A DNA stretch of 64,000 nucleotides from Mytilisepta virgata (taxonomy: Eukaryota; Mollusca; Bivalvia; Mytilida; Mytilidae), in assembly GCA_028015205.1 (NCBI GenBank), contig CM051508.1:14402001-14466000 (forward strand), read 5' to 3'. This document shows positions 46,624 to 58,892 of this stretch, in pieces. The notes beneath the pieces were generated by a model that was given only the letters and a program-made list of their open reading frames with translations, was not told where the DNA came from and made no database searches. Numbering within the stretch: position 1 is the stretch's first letter; every line of letters starts with the position of its first letter. The position numbers and the translations under genes are program-made.

Positions 46624-46868
46624 CCACATAAAATTTACTGTACCTTTTCAAAGAGTTGTTTTCCTTTTTAGACATTTTTGTTTTGAAATTTTAACAACAC
46701 ATAAACAAACGATAAAAACAGATTATTTTTCTAGATATTCGAAAATATTTATTATTATATTTGAAATTTAACGCGTGTATAATGTGTCTTTCACGAACGA
46801 TTGTACGAAGTAGATGGAAATGCTGTCGTGTGGTTTAATATCACACAAAAATCTGTATGTTAGGTAAA

Positions 46869-46888
46869 AGGGGGGGGGGGGGGGGGGC
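46869..46888. repeat. Poly-G tract
   Basis: About 18-19 consecutive G on the plus strand, unusual in this AT-rich setting. It may be a slippage product and could be mis-sized in assembly. Confidence 0.9.
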
Positions 46889-47050
46889 ACATGAGAGAAG
46901 CCGTTCGTTCGTAGGCAGAAAGGTACAAGTTTTTTTAATTACGAACTAGCTTATTTTTCTATTATTTTTTTTCTTTGTCTGTTTATTTTTAATTTAAACA
47001 TTATTTAGAACACAGTAATACGACTGTTACATAGATCTGTGTGAACAAAA

Positions 47051-47260
47051 TCATAGATAACATAGATAGATAGCATAAACTTTGGATGACACATCCCAAA
47101 GGCTTGGTTCATTTTCATACAATTCTAGAAAGTCCAAGTCGTGTGAGACCTCCTCCTCTTCTTCTTGATCAAGGATCTTTAAGGTTTCATTCTCCGCTTC
47201 GGCCGTTGTCGCGCGAATGCAAAGTCGTATGGAGGTAGGTTCGTTGAGGGGTCAATTTTA
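47051..47260 (-). pseudogene. MADF-like DNA-binding protein fragment of Harbinger element
   Basis: The minus-strand frame ending at 47051 reads ...AENETLKILDQEEEEE, then LDFLELYENEPSLWDVSSKV, then a short microsatellite-derived tail and stop. The pattern hhELYxxxPxLWDxSxxxY is the start of a MADF (Myb/SANT-related) domain, the class of protein that PIF/Harbinger elements encode as a partner for their transposase. WDVSS is encoded at plus 47084-47098. The tatc microsatellite after KVYA interrupts the domain. Confidence 0.6.
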
Positions 47261-47269
47261 ATTTGATTT

Positions 47270-47930
47270 GATTTGATTTTGATTACATTTTTTTATATTT
47301 ATTTATGATTTATTTATGGGAGTTTCACTCGTCATTCAATACACTTAAAAACAGCATGTACATAACACAAGTATAAACCTTTTCAACGTAATTTTTCAAT
47401 AAAACAAAAAAAAAAGTTTTCTGATATTTTACATTTAAATATCAAATCCATTTATGACTAATTATTTTACTAATGATAATGGAAATTTTAATTTGTCAAT
47501 ATCATATATATGATTTGTTTGATGTTTGGAGAAGATCTGTATCTGTAATTATCAAATATGACAGTATTACAAACTGTATATTCCTAAACTTCTTGTTTTC
47601 CAGATAGAATAGAGAATGGAAGCCTTTCATAGAAAAATCGTATGGATATGTCAGTTACAAGAATCAATTATTGTAAAACAGGGGCTAGGTGTTTTATTTT
47701 TAAGTCCCTACGATTCATCAGTATTTATGGGATTCAAATTTTTAAGGTTTAGTGAAAATTTGTAATCTCGATGCAATCATATTCCATGGCTAATTCCTTC
47801 ATTTTCATAAGTGAACGAAATTTCTTCTACAAGTCCAGTGAAGTGTAAAAACGCTTCAGTTTTAAACAATTTTTATTCAGCTAAAAAAATGCTGCATTAA
47901 TCTCATCTATGAAAACATCTGAAAAGAAGT
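47270..47930. other. Interior of Harbinger relic, noncoding
   Basis: AT-rich, with no transposase DDE-domain remnant recognised on either strand. Confidence 0.45.
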
Positions 47931-48144
47931 CGAATAGAATCGAATTTACGTTCTCACGATTCGATTTTCATCAGACAGTCGATTGAAAATCGGACGTCAA
48001 TCGATTCAGAAACGACTTTTCAACTCCACTTTCGACTTTCGACTTTCCTGTTCACACGATACGATTTTAAGTCGAATTAAGTCTAAAAGAAAAATCGAAA
48101 GCGAAATCGAATGAAAAATCGTATCGTGTGATCGCACCTTTGCA

Positions 48145-48690
48145 CAGCTCAGTTTTCCCATTGTAATTTAGTAATTCAAATGGGATTACGTCACAGTAAT
48201 GCCATTATTGATTGTAAAGCCTATTTTCATTGGCCAACGTTGTGACTTTCGATGACGGTCATGATGTGAACATATTTATCCATGAGCCAGAGAAATAGTG
48301 CAGTTTTTGAAGACTACAGTTATTTTGTAAAATGTCTCAATTTCGTTTTTCTTAATTATAATTAATAAAAAATGTTTAACGGAACTCATTGGTGTGTAAA
48401 CAATTGCAGCTGAAATTTATATGAACTATTTTGGGGTTCATTCAGATTGTGAGTGAGTTGTTCTTATTTACACATCGATGAATTCCATCAAAACAACTTT
48501 AGTCAATATATTAAGAAAAATAAGCGTACAAGTAGTCACAAATTTTGCAACGAGATCTATTTTTACTGAACAATTGTATTTTTTCTGTAAAAATGCTTTC
48601 TTTCGATACATGTATAATTACGATTTTGTAAAGCATAAATTACTAAATATTCAAACGCAAAAGAAACATTGATTATTTATCTCTCTTAAT
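48145..48690. other. Stretch without recognised genes
   Basis: The plus frame at 48478-48672 has no recognised domain. Confidence 0.45.
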
Positions 48691-49194
48691 TAATTAACCA
48701 CAGGAGACAATTAAATAGCCCCTATTGAGTCCCCAGGACAACCTGGTAAAGGGAGATAATTGTATTACAAATATCTCCCTTTGACAACCTGGCTAAGGAG
48801 ATGTTATATCAAAATGGTTCAAGAATCTAATTAAGGTCGACTTTGGTAGAATGAGTTGAAACTTATTTATATGATGAAATTGGAAATTGGTGCATTTCAA
48901 GACAAACCAAATGATCGAGTAAGCTCTCCGAAGTAATACACCCATTAATGAAAAATATAAACTAGCTGACAACATTCTAACGCTATTATCCTAAGTTTAC
49001 GCACTTTATAATATATCAGACTTATTAAATTAGTTATATCATCAGTACAACATTAATCAGTGTAGTAAATAAATGCCTTTGGGCTTAAGGTTAAAACGTT
49101 CTAAAAGATGTTCAAGTTTGTAATATTATAAAATAAACTAGTAACCAATCTGTGAAAAAAGGAAAAACGAACAGGAAAACTTGATATCACAGAA
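48691..49194. repeat. Dispersed 0.5-kb repeat, copy 1
   Basis: Colinear in the same orientation with 53520-54006: tatctccctttgacaa(c/t)ctggctaagga, atcaaaatggttca, agttgaaacttattta, atgatcgagtaagct, acgctattatcctaagt, cagacttattaaatta. It holds a hairpin of aaagggagata (48756) with tatctcccttt (48773). This copy lacks the direct repeats that flank copy 2. Confidence 0.9.
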
Positions 49195-49204
49195 ATAAGT
49201 ACAA

Positions 49205-51300
49205 TGTAAGGATTGTCATTGACTTATTTGCTTCTAGCAAAATACGTGGTCCACTTTTCTTTACTACATTAATATAAAAATGGAATAGTCTTTCGCCTTT
49301 CTACGAGATTCCCGCTATTCATCAAAACGTCGAAAACACCAAATTCACGTTTCTTTGGATGAAGGCAGTTCAGCAGGGTCATTTAGACAAATGCATTGTT
49401 TGAGCTATCATTTTGCCACCACATTAGTACTTTTTGTTACGTGTACATTGTAAAATGTTTTGTTTTCGTACTTACGACACATCCTTTGATTTTAGACTTA
49501 TACATGTTATAGAAATCAAACCCAATTGCTGATGTCGTATTCTAATACCAGTATTAATAATATCAGTATGTGCTAAGTGGATTATACAGTTTACTGTATA
49601 AATCATCTGCCTCCTGGAATGACTCCTAACAACCACAATGGTGTTCCAAGGAAATGGAGCAATTTTTATGAGCCATTTACTTTATTATGATTGATAATAT
49701 CATGACACCAGCATACAACCGGCAATTCACAGATTTCTGCCATACAACACAACTATCACTCAAAAGCAATTTAATATTATAAACGGAACGTTTTATTCAT
49801 CAGAACGTCTGCATATTTCATATCGTGGCAGGTTTGTTCTGTTAATTGAATTGATTCAGTAAAAAAGCATGAATGATTTGATAGAAAAGCAGCTAGAACG
49901 GAAAATTGTTTTGAAAGAATAAACAGTTTTCCTCTAAAGTTATATTTATACCATTTACGACTTAATTAGGCATTTTGTAATTTGTGTGATGTCGTGTAAA
50001 ATGATTATACAAGTGAAATCCAGATCTACCCAACGGACCAAAAAAAATATAAAACACAAAAACAGTAACGATGTAAACGTAACACGTGCAAGTATAAATT
50101 AGAACTGAAGTTGATAAGCAGCAAAAAGGGAAAATATGATTTGTTTAATACAAACAGTACATAAGAACAATTTGTATCCATTTGGCATTCATATTGCTAT
50201 AAATTACATCTCACCAGAAGTACAAATGTACTCAAGGTTAGAATTTAAAACTGAACAAACAACATATAATCAACAAAGATTGTAACCTAGTAAAAATTGA
50301 CAAAGTTGGTGTAAATTAGTTTCCTTGGTACCCAAATCCCTCATTATATACGCGCACCGTCCGTCGTATAAACACACTTTAACAACTAATTAAGTATGAT
50401 TACAACCAAGGTAACTGATAGATAGAAGGTTGGACTGTTCACACTTTTGTATATTTCTTCCGTGCAATTACCAATGTTTACCAAAATGCCACATGACAAC
50501 TCAAAATGTTGCTTATCACTTGTAATGTTCAAACAGCCACACTGACAGATCCCATATCTGTTTTCGTAAAGAGAATTTTCAGAAAATATTTGACTTTAGT
50601 TGGAGCTAAGCTAATAGTCATGATATCAATTTTTTGACTTTAATTTCGACAAACTTTAGCCAAATTTGAAAACATATCCAACTCATGAACGAATGCGAAA
50701 GGTCGTCCTACTAATACGCTAAAGATTTTTGGCTCTTGTCCTAAAATTATATTTTCTCATTCTAGAGTTATTTGTATATACCATTGGTACATGTACATCT
50801 TTTGAACCAATATCGAATACATGCATCTACCTTTATGTCCACGTTGAATTGACTTTTTTATTGACTTATGGCGGCTTTTACGTACATCTATTTATTCATT
50901 TGCTGGCTTGCTGGTGTGTTTATATATTTGTTTATACTAATTTGGTCTCGACTCTGGAGTTGATCGTACTGTATGACTGTGATACAACTTCCAAGAAAAG
51001 AAAATGTTCTTAAGGGAAAATGTTGTTCTAAGCGTACTTTACAATGAATTTCAATCTGCGTTGTATTAAAACTACTTCAGTATTGATTTTATCTATGAAC
51101 TTCCTATAGCATATAAATTTAGTCTAATTTCTGTACTAATACTTTGAGGTACAGATAAGCAATCATTTAATGAAATCTTAATTGATCACCTTTGACCATC
51201 TTATGGCTTTTTATCTAATACACAAGATATGATAATAATGACAATAATATATCATAACAGTAGTTTTATTTACAATTATTAGGAATTTCTAATTCCTACT
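49205..51300. other. Long stretch without recognised genes
   Basis: The frame at 50729-51013 is hydrophobic and cysteine-containing but lacks an ATG start at its head and any known motif. No other structure recognised. Confidence 0.45.
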
Positions 51301-51309
51301 GTTTATAAA

Positions 51310-51475
51310 TAAACAACAAAACGGATAACATGCAAATGACAGGAAAGGTCAACAATGACATACCAATCAATCACAGCAACCCAACTGACAGAACTTCGGA
51401 CAAAAAATACCATAAGAGAGTACAAAACACAAACATGAACACAACAGAGAGTGAGGATAGTCTGACTTGGTACAG
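51310..51475. repeat. Dispersed repeat, copy 2 of 2
   Basis: Same orientation as 15375-15500. Shared words include gacaggaaaggtcaaca, cggacaaaaaat and gaacacaacagagag. Confidence 0.7.
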
Positions 51476-51479
51476 ACAC

Positions 51480-53170
51480 TAAACAGTGGTGGGGTCAAAC
51501 CCTACTATATGATATTCTTAGTATCAACAGCATGTTAGCATACTGGTGGTGATACTGAATACATCACCATTTGTTAATAATGCCATTACGTCATATCAGG
51601 TGTTACGTAATTTGTATATCATATTTCTTCAGTCAAGATAACTAAGCCTTCAAAATTCGATCGCTGTCGACTGACAGTTTTATATGAGCCATAACCACCC
51701 ACTGACCCTGTCACTTTTTTCATGTGTCACAGCATACATTAGCAAGCCAAAATTCCTTGCAGACCCTATGATTATCCTCGTTGTTCCATTAAGGCGCTTT
51801 TACAACCATTCATAAGACTACGGTCAAGACTGGTTCCAGGACACCAACAAAAAAATACATTGAAGACCGGAAACCAGATTACAATCCATAAGTTTTATTT
51901 TATACGGAAATGGCAGATGATAAACCGTTAGCGATAGCAATAGTTTGTCTACGGAATCTTTGAAAAGCAATCAGAAAAAAACCATCGACTATTCAGCGAT
52001 TGAAAACAAACCACTCGTTTATTATCAAAAATTTTTTTTTGCCGTTCGGATACACCAAAAACGACCAAAGATTGAGATGAAAAGGTAAATATCATTGAAA
52101 AACAATCTCTGTAGTTATTTTGCTCTTTTTGCCTCGCTGTAAAGCATTGTATTAATGTTGATTTCAATATCGATCATCAGAACATAATTTTAATTTATTT
52201 TCCAATAAAAAAAAATCTCGTCGTCAAACAAATCCTCGAAACACTGGAAAATTGATATGTTTTTGTCATACAGTGTATATAATCAGAATATTTTAAAAAT
52301 CTCAAAAATTGAGAATAATAAGATGGAAGAATTTAGGAAGATATGATATGAAATTTCCTTTAATACAGGACTCAAATAATTTTTAATATTAATCTATTCA
52401 ACAAGATCAAAGTAATATAATATGGAATTATAATTTATAAAATATTTTAATCTGCCTGTAAAATAATCTTTAAAGAAACATTTATTTGGATTCGTTTGAT
52501 GGTATTAAAAAATAGAATAATCCCATAAAAGAAACTTCTGTAATATGTACAAAAACGGAAGAAAAAGGTTTTGTATCATCGGTACATTGATTGAAATACG
52601 TAGTGAATCCCTACTGTCTAGAAATATAAGTTCGTAAAGTTGATTTTTGTCATTTTAAAACTTATTGAAAGTTTAAATGCTAAAATTATAAGACATTTTT
52701 TTGTTGGTTTATTAACTTAAGAAAAAATTTCAATTTTATCATTGTTTATTAAGGTTATATTTTAAATGATTTAAAATGTAGAATTACCAATAGAAAAATT
52801 TCAATATTTTAAATGATTAACTCAAATTATTTTAACGTTTTTCATGCACTTTTGGCATATTTGGTGCAACCCACGGATGTAATACCTTATTTAATAAAAT
52901 AGTTTGAATCAGTTTGGGTATCATAAATGATTAAAAAATGTCATGTTGTTCCGCTTTGTCAGAATGAAAGGGGGTTGAAAACTGTCAAAAGGGGTAAAAT
53001 GGAAAAAATTGAAAATAATTACGGGGAAATGGAAATAAATATGTCAACCCAGACATTACACAATTACAACTGTACATAAGTATGTGTGTGCACCAGCAGC
53101 GTTTTATCGAAGAGTAATATACTACTTATTTCTATAAAAAATATAATGTTAATATTAGATTCAAAAGCAA
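51480..53170. other. Stretch without recognised genes
   Basis: AT-rich. The minus frame at 51949-52167 has no known domain. Confidence 0.45.
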
Positions 53171-53171
53171 T

Positions 53172-53446
53172 ATCTAAAGAACACTTATAATATACACAGG
53201 TATTCAAGTACATCAGTGTGTAAATAGATTCAATTTATAATATCTTCATCAAGTGCATTCTATTATATATAATTTTTGTTTTCATTCTTTAAGCTCTGTT
53301 ATTATTAGTTTTAATACCCATTACATATATCTAGATAAAATCTAGATTTTTTAAGTGGACTATACGTAATAAAGAGATATGCATCTGACTCTTAATGAAA
53401 AAAGTCATTATGTTAAGTTAAGTATTTTCATGCCACACCCTTCTTG
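53172..53446. repeat. Direct repeat, left copy, flanking the 0.5-kb repeat
   Basis: Matches 54004-54232: agaacactta.aatata, ttcaagta.atcagtgtgtaaatag, atctagataaaatctagatt, cgtaataaagagat, ccacaccctt. The left copy is about 45 bp longer because of indels. The palindrome atctagataaaatctagat is kept in both. Confidence 0.85.
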
Positions 53447-53519
53447 TGTTGCGTATGAAAGATATATAAAAGATGCAAGTTGAAAATCAGTAATTCGTGC
53501 AATGCATCAAAGAATTGAT

Positions 53520-54006
53520 CCCCTTAACCAATTAAATAGACCCTGATAATTACAGTTATCTCCCTTTGACAATCTGGCTAAGGAGATACACGCCTGATGC
53601 TTTTCATTGTGGAAAATCATATCAAAATGGTTCAAAAATCTAATTAAGGCCAGCTTTGGTAGGATGAGTTGAAACTTATTTATTTGATGAAATTGTAAAT
53701 TGTTGTATTTCAAGGCAAAATAAATGATCGAGTAAGCTATTCGAAGTAGTACGCCAATAATTTAAAGATATAAGCTAGTTGATAACATGTCTAACGCTAT
53801 TATCCTAAGTCTACGCAATTTGTTATATACATGTATCAGACTTATTAAATTAGATATAACATGAGTTCAAACATCAATCAAAGTAGTACAAAAATGCATT
53901 TTGTTTTAAGGTAAAAACGCTCTAAAAGATGCTTGAGTTCGCAATATTATAAAATATATCCATTTGTGAAAAAAGGGAAAAGCGAAAAGGGAAATTTGAT
54001 ATTATA
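53520..54006. repeat. Dispersed 0.5-kb repeat, copy 2
   Basis: Partner of 48691-49194. It has an extra segment near 53590-53622 (cacgcctgatgcttttcattg) absent from copy 1. It sits exactly between the two direct repeats. Confidence 0.9.
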
Positions 54007-54232
54007 GAACACTTATGATATATACATGTATTCAAGTATATCAGTGTGTAAATAGGTTCAATTATAATAGCTTCATTCTGTAGGCTCTTTTATTAGAAAT
54101 TGTAATACCTATTACAGATATCTAGATAAAATCTAGATTTTTTAAGTGGATTAAACGTAATAAAGAGATTTAAATCTGACTTTTAATTAAAAAAGTCATT
54201 ATTTTAAGTTTTTTCATACCACACCCTTATAT
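54004..54232. repeat. Direct repeat, right copy
   Basis: See the left copy at 53172-53446. The ends do not show the TG...CA of retroviral-type LTRs. Confidence 0.85.
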
Positions 54233-54247
54233 AAAGAGGACAAATAT

Positions 54248-54440
54248 ACCTAAGGAGCAAATAAAAAAAAGGAAATCCATTAGACAGACAAACTCGGGAA
54301 GACAAATGAACAAACACAAATACAACAAATAAACACTGAAAACTAAAAAACAATGAACATCATGAACGCCTTGTCTCTTTGACACATTCCCCGTTTCCAT
54401 TCTCTATCCTATAAAAATCAGGAGTGAACTCAGGTACACG
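54248..54440 (-). pseudogene. RT-element 3' region fragment, minus strand
   Basis: In reverse complement it matches 25270-25430 (cctgagttcactcctg, tttttat, gttttcagtgttta, gctccttaggta). A segment at about 54363-54412 (gccttgtctctttgacacattccccgtttccattctc wording) is inserted relative to the 25-kb copy and resembles another repeat I recall as common in mussels. No coding part is present. Confidence 0.6.
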
Positions 54441-54452
54441 CTTATAGTGAGA

Positions 54453-54609
54453 AATGAGGAACCAGAGTGAGTTATCTTTTCCTAACCAATGTAGATAAGG
54501 GAGATAATTAAATTCTCTCCCATTTTTCCTCAGGCTAAAAGGGAGACAAATTTATTATCTCCCTTACCTACATTGGTTATGAAAAGATAACTCACTCTGG
54601 TTCCTCATT
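54453..54609. mobile_element. Palindromic MITE, 157 bp, copy 2
   Basis: Same length and terminal sequence (aatgaggaaccagagtgag) as 9306-9462. It has a few substitutions that break the symmetry (gtagataagg against ccttaccta; ggttatgaaaag). It lies 13 bp beyond the end of the RT-element 3' fragment. Confidence 0.9.
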
Positions 54610-54619
54610 GGTGCAATGG

Positions 54620-54995
54620 ACGAAACCTTCACATCTTGTTCATTAAAATTGGGATCAATAAATGTGTTATGTACATCCAGTCATATCGCTGCTGGAAGCT
54701 CAGTTGCTAGTATTTTGATACTAACCCGAAACTGATACTTTAAATGTTTTATTACAAAATGTTGAAATCTGTGAAAAAGGAAGGAGTGTGTATCTCTGTC
54801 CTTGGCTTTACCCTTTGGATTAATTTTGGCATTTTTTTAAAATCTCTTATAATGTTTTGTTATTGAATTGGTTTCAACATTTTAGGCCTATGAGCACGGC
54901 ATATTACTCGTTAATCGACGAAATGTGCACATATCGCATCAAAAATGCTATCAGAGAATTTATTTCTAACATAAGTCTTGTCTGTCAAGGTATAT
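54620..54995. other. Stretch without recognised genes
   Basis: No coding signal. Confidence 0.5.
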
Positions 54996-54998
54996 GGT

Positions 54999-57512
54999 TT
55001 TTAGCTCACCTGGCTATGCCAGGGTGAGCTTTTGCCATCACTTTGCGTCCGTCGTCCGTCCGTCGTCCGTCGTCCGTCCGTCCGTCGTTAGCTCACTTTA
55101 AAAAATCTTCTCCTCTGAAACTACTGGAGGGATTGGTTTGAAACTTTATAGTAATCATCTATGACATATCCTGTACAAACGATCCTCATTTTATTATGAT
55201 CCGATGAAAAACATGGCCACCGGTGCTAAAAATAGAACATAGGGGTAAATTGCAGTTTTTGGCTAATAACTCGAAAACCGATGCAAATATGAAAAATCTG
55301 ACATGGGGTAAAAATGATCATCATGAAGAGATCTACCTACTGTCCAATTTTGAAGAAAATCTGACTACCCGTGTTGGAGTTATTGCCCTTTTTTCATAAA
55401 ATTTTCAAAATTTTTGCATTTTTTATTTTTTATTTCAAAAAGTGTAACAGATAGAGGTCAAGTGTAAATAGCAAAAATGTTCAGCATATTGAGATCTACC
55501 CATCGTGATTTTTTGAAGAAAAACCAAAAACCCTTGTAGGAGTTATTGCCCTTTTTAGGTGAAATTTTCCGAATCTTAATATTGTTTGTCTGTTATTTCA
55601 AAAAGTATTGAAGATAGAAGTTAAGTGTAAATTACAAATATGTTAATCATGATGAGATCTACCTACCCTATAATTCTGAAGAAAATCTTAGGACCCCTAT
55701 TGGAGTTATTGCCCTTTTTAGGTCAAATTTTGCGAATTTTACATTGTTTGTCTGTTATTTCAATAACTATTGAAGTTAGAGGTTAAGTGTAAATAACAAA
55801 AATGTTTAGCATGATGAGATCTACTAACCCTGCAATTTTGAAGAAAATCTTAGGACCCCTATTGGAGTTATTGCCCTTTTTAGGTAAACTTCCAAATTTT
55901 TATATTGTTTGTCTGTTATTTCAATAACTATTGAAGATAGAGGTTAAGTGTAAAAAACAAAAATGTTTATCATGATGAGATCTACTTACCTGGCAATTTT
56001 GAAGAAAATCTTAGGACCCCTGTTGGAGTTCAAAATTTTTCAATTTTGCATTTTTTGTGTTTTATTTTGAAAACTATATATACAGAGGTTGTGAAAATTG
56101 ATGAAATGTTTGTAACGTTAAGATCTGTCAAAAATCAAAAAATGATGTAAATCCTTGCAAAAGTGAGAAAGCTATATGGTGATTTTTAGGTCCATTCAGG
56201 TCTAAGTCCGCGTTCAGGTCTTTAGCGTGACCCGATTTTATACGACTTCCTGTGACTGGTAAGCATGGATGTTTCTGAAATTTACAAACACAAAATGTAG
56301 GAAAAAAAAACATAATTAAGCCCTTTTCATGTTTTCAATCATATATATGATCTGTGTCCTAAGGCCAAGATCAAGAAAATACACATGTATTACAGAAATT
56401 GAGGGGTGGACAATGGTAAACATTCACTAAAGTATCGATTGTGCCCCTGCGTCCACCTAGTATATTACTGATTGATGACTCAACAGGTCCACGGATGGCT
56501 CCGTAGAAAGAATGTGTTCAACATGCGCTGGAATTCTTAAATATTAAGTACATAAAAGAAAGGATGACCAGGAATTTCCACTATGATAGAAAACAAACCC
56601 ACTTCCCACGTCTTTTGGTTCAGATACTACTACTAGAAACCAAAAATTAATACCCTTTATATAACCACAAAGAATTATTGATGCAATATAAATATACAGA
56701 ATATTCAGGGGAATAATATAGTCTCTCTCTCAGGTATGTAAACTTTTTTAATTTTAACTGTTGATAAGTCAGAATTGTGTATGGCTCATCTCATAAATAA
56801 ATGGGCCTGCCCCGCACAATTCTTTTCTTTCTTTTGTCCAATCTTTGTGGCCTGGTATAATTGGGAAGGGGGTCAATGTAAAGATGTGTTTACAAGGGGA
56901 AGTGCTGCCCAAATTTTTTTCAAGTTTTGGGAGTCTTGGTTTTTAAAGATCTAGATTTACATTGGTTTATTCGCAACTCCTTCCAGAATTTTTGTGTTCA
57001 TTTACTCGCCCACACTTTTTCGATTTGTTGAGCTCAAGTGTTGTTGAGCAGGCAACACACGTGTTCCCTGGAACACCCATCCCTAAGATATATATACAAT
57101 AAACACATGTGCATGCGCATAAAGAAAAATAATAATGGTGCACCAAATGTACAAGTCTTAGTTTATATCTCAGTTACTATACATAATAGGATCAACTTAT
57201 TGTACATCCATCTCAAAAGGCAGGTCAGCATCCAGGCAAAATTAGGTCACTTTGACCTATATTTTCGCCATCAGTGACTTGCATTCAAGTTTACATCCGA
57301 GTTCAAATCTCAGTCACTGTACATGGTAGGAACAATTTATCTTGCACATGCATGCATCTCTGATGCTAGGGATATTGCAATCTTACCAGTAAACCATTAA
57401 TTTCAAATTAAATGACATAACGAAGCGGACTCTGTAATTGTTGATTACCTATGTTTGACTATAAAAGCAGTAACCCAGGTGAGCGATTACAGGCTCTTTG
57501 AGAGCCTCTTGT
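54999..57512 (+). mobile_element. 2.5-kb noncoding dispersed repeat (Helitron-like?)
   Basis: It starts with the palindrome agctcacctggc...ccagggtgagct (55003-55030), then a ccgtcgt microsatellite (55046-55089) and ctcctctgaaactactggag. I recall this opening as one of the most frequent bivalve repeats. It ends with ccaggtgagc (57475-57484, inverse of the start) and a hairpin aggctctttgagagcct (57491-57507) followed by cttgtt. A 3' hairpin a few bases before a CTRR-like terminus is the mark of Helitrons; here the tetramer reads cttg, and a 5' TC is not clear, so this class is only a suggestion. No protein is encoded. Confidence 0.6.
55328..56135. repeat. Five tandem units of about 162 bp inside the 2.5-kb repeat
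   Basis: Units begin gagatcta at 55328, 55491, 55654, 55816 and 55977. Each holds ttttgaagaaaatct, ggagttattgccctttt and aagtgtaaat...aaaaatgtt. Units 3 and 4 are most alike; unit 5 has lost the ttattgccctttttagg part. Confidence 0.9.
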
Positions 57513-57514
57513 TT

Positions 57515-58890
57515 AAAAACATTTGGCCTTACATCTGTTAAATTGTTGTCCAGAGTATATGGGTCACTGTTTAGAAAGATTGACCATAAGTGTGGATATT
57601 TACCACCTCAATAACAAATGCTCTATTTTCCAATTAGATTTTCAATTTAAAAAATATCTAGTCTTATTTTTGAGACAAAAACTTTCGGTCAATCTAATGC
57701 AAACCGTAAAATCTTTGCAGTAATGATGCCAAGTTTATGTGACAGTCGCTTCATTTTGCTGAGAATGTCATCGCACAAATCGCATATTTTTCATATTGTT
57801 CATTGATGTTCATTTTCAAACATTTTATAAATTTTTAACTGGGCTTTGATTTAAAAATGCAAATCAGTGCTTCATATTTACTTTTTAATTTGCAGTTATT
57901 GATATAAATTTTCTTGATGTTTAATATCCAAATCTAAAGCATATTATAACCTCATTACTTATTTTTATTAAAACAATCGAGTAATTAATTCAGCATTTAG
58001 TTCAAATAAATTGCTTCTATGTTCATTTCATCATAAATATGACAAAAGAAAAATCAGTCTCTCGGTTTCCTGGTAACGCCCAGCCACCGGATGTTTAATG
58101 AAAACATACAAGTCACGTGAGTTCAAAATAGAAAAATGTCGTCGATTTAATAATATTCTTTTGTTGATACTAATGTGAAAACAAACAGGCTAATGCGGTC
58201 AGATGCATACATAACCCTTTGGAGTTGTGTAAGATTTGAATCTCGTTGCCACTTAAACCTCAAGATCTCTTGCGTCAGATGCTAAGAAGCAACATGTTAT
58301 CAATTAACGACTGGCAATTCAGAATATCTTAATTACTTCTCTACAAAATATGCAACATAGTTATAACATAACATTTATAAACAGCTTCTGGGCGGAATGG
58401 GTTTAGTTCATATATTTTTTCAGCATTTTGTACGTATTTTATGTTATATTAATTTATTTATTTTAGTATATATTCTTTTTAATTTTTTTTGAGTGATTTT
58501 TTAAAGTTTTTTTATTCCAATTTGTTCTATGTTATATATTTATTTTTTATTGATTTATCTAGATATTTAATTATTTGTTTATGTATTCATTAGAATTAAA
58601 ACAAAAACTTTAACAATACTCATAATCGGTGACAAACAAGATTTTTACAGGCTATTGTTTTCTTATTGTGACGTCATCTTTTTTGTTTTTGTTTTTTTGT
58701 TTTGTTTATAACACCTATTACACCAAGAAAACACTAGTATAATATCGTATCGCTGTTCGTAGTGAAAATCTTGTTTTTTATTGGTTACAAGTAATGTTAC
58801 AGTTTCTCTTTTCAAATTAACTTTATATTCTCATGGTATCGTAGGTCCAATGCATATGATATCGTACTATACACGTGCTTTTTCAACACG
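57515..58890. other. Stretch without recognised genes
   Basis: No coding signal. A weak inverted pair (caaacaagatttttac / gtgaaaatcttgttttt) flanks about 58630-58795. Confidence 0.45.
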
Positions 58891-58892
58891 TC

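Larger units (their letters stand above)
45074..48142. mobile_element. Decayed PIF/Harbinger-type DNA transposon, 3.06 kb
   Basis: The left terminus aggtgcggtcacacgatacg starts at 45077. The right terminus, read inversely, is aggtgcgatcacacgatacg, ending at 48139. The match extends through about 35 bp with small indels. Subterminal copies of cacacgatacgatttt occur at 45153 and 48053. Flanking trinucleotides are TTA (45074-45076) and TTG (48140-48142), compatible with the 3-bp TWA-type duplication of Harbinger elements after one mutation. Inside are a transposase N-terminal fragment and a MADF-like fragment, the two protein types PIF/Harbinger elements encode. The element is broken by insertions (45988-46478, 46518-46616) and decay. 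Confidence 0.75.

Noticed and set aside
50729..51013. 94-codon hydrophobic cysteine-containing frame
   Set aside because: It starts at a TTG, shows no family resemblance and has no splice or promoter support. It resembles chance open frames in AT-rich DNA.
53172..54232. An LTR retrotransposon
   Set aside because: The direct repeats lack TG...CA ends, the interior is only about 0.5 kb with no coding sequence, and no primer-binding site was recognised. It is left as an unexplained direct-repeat structure.
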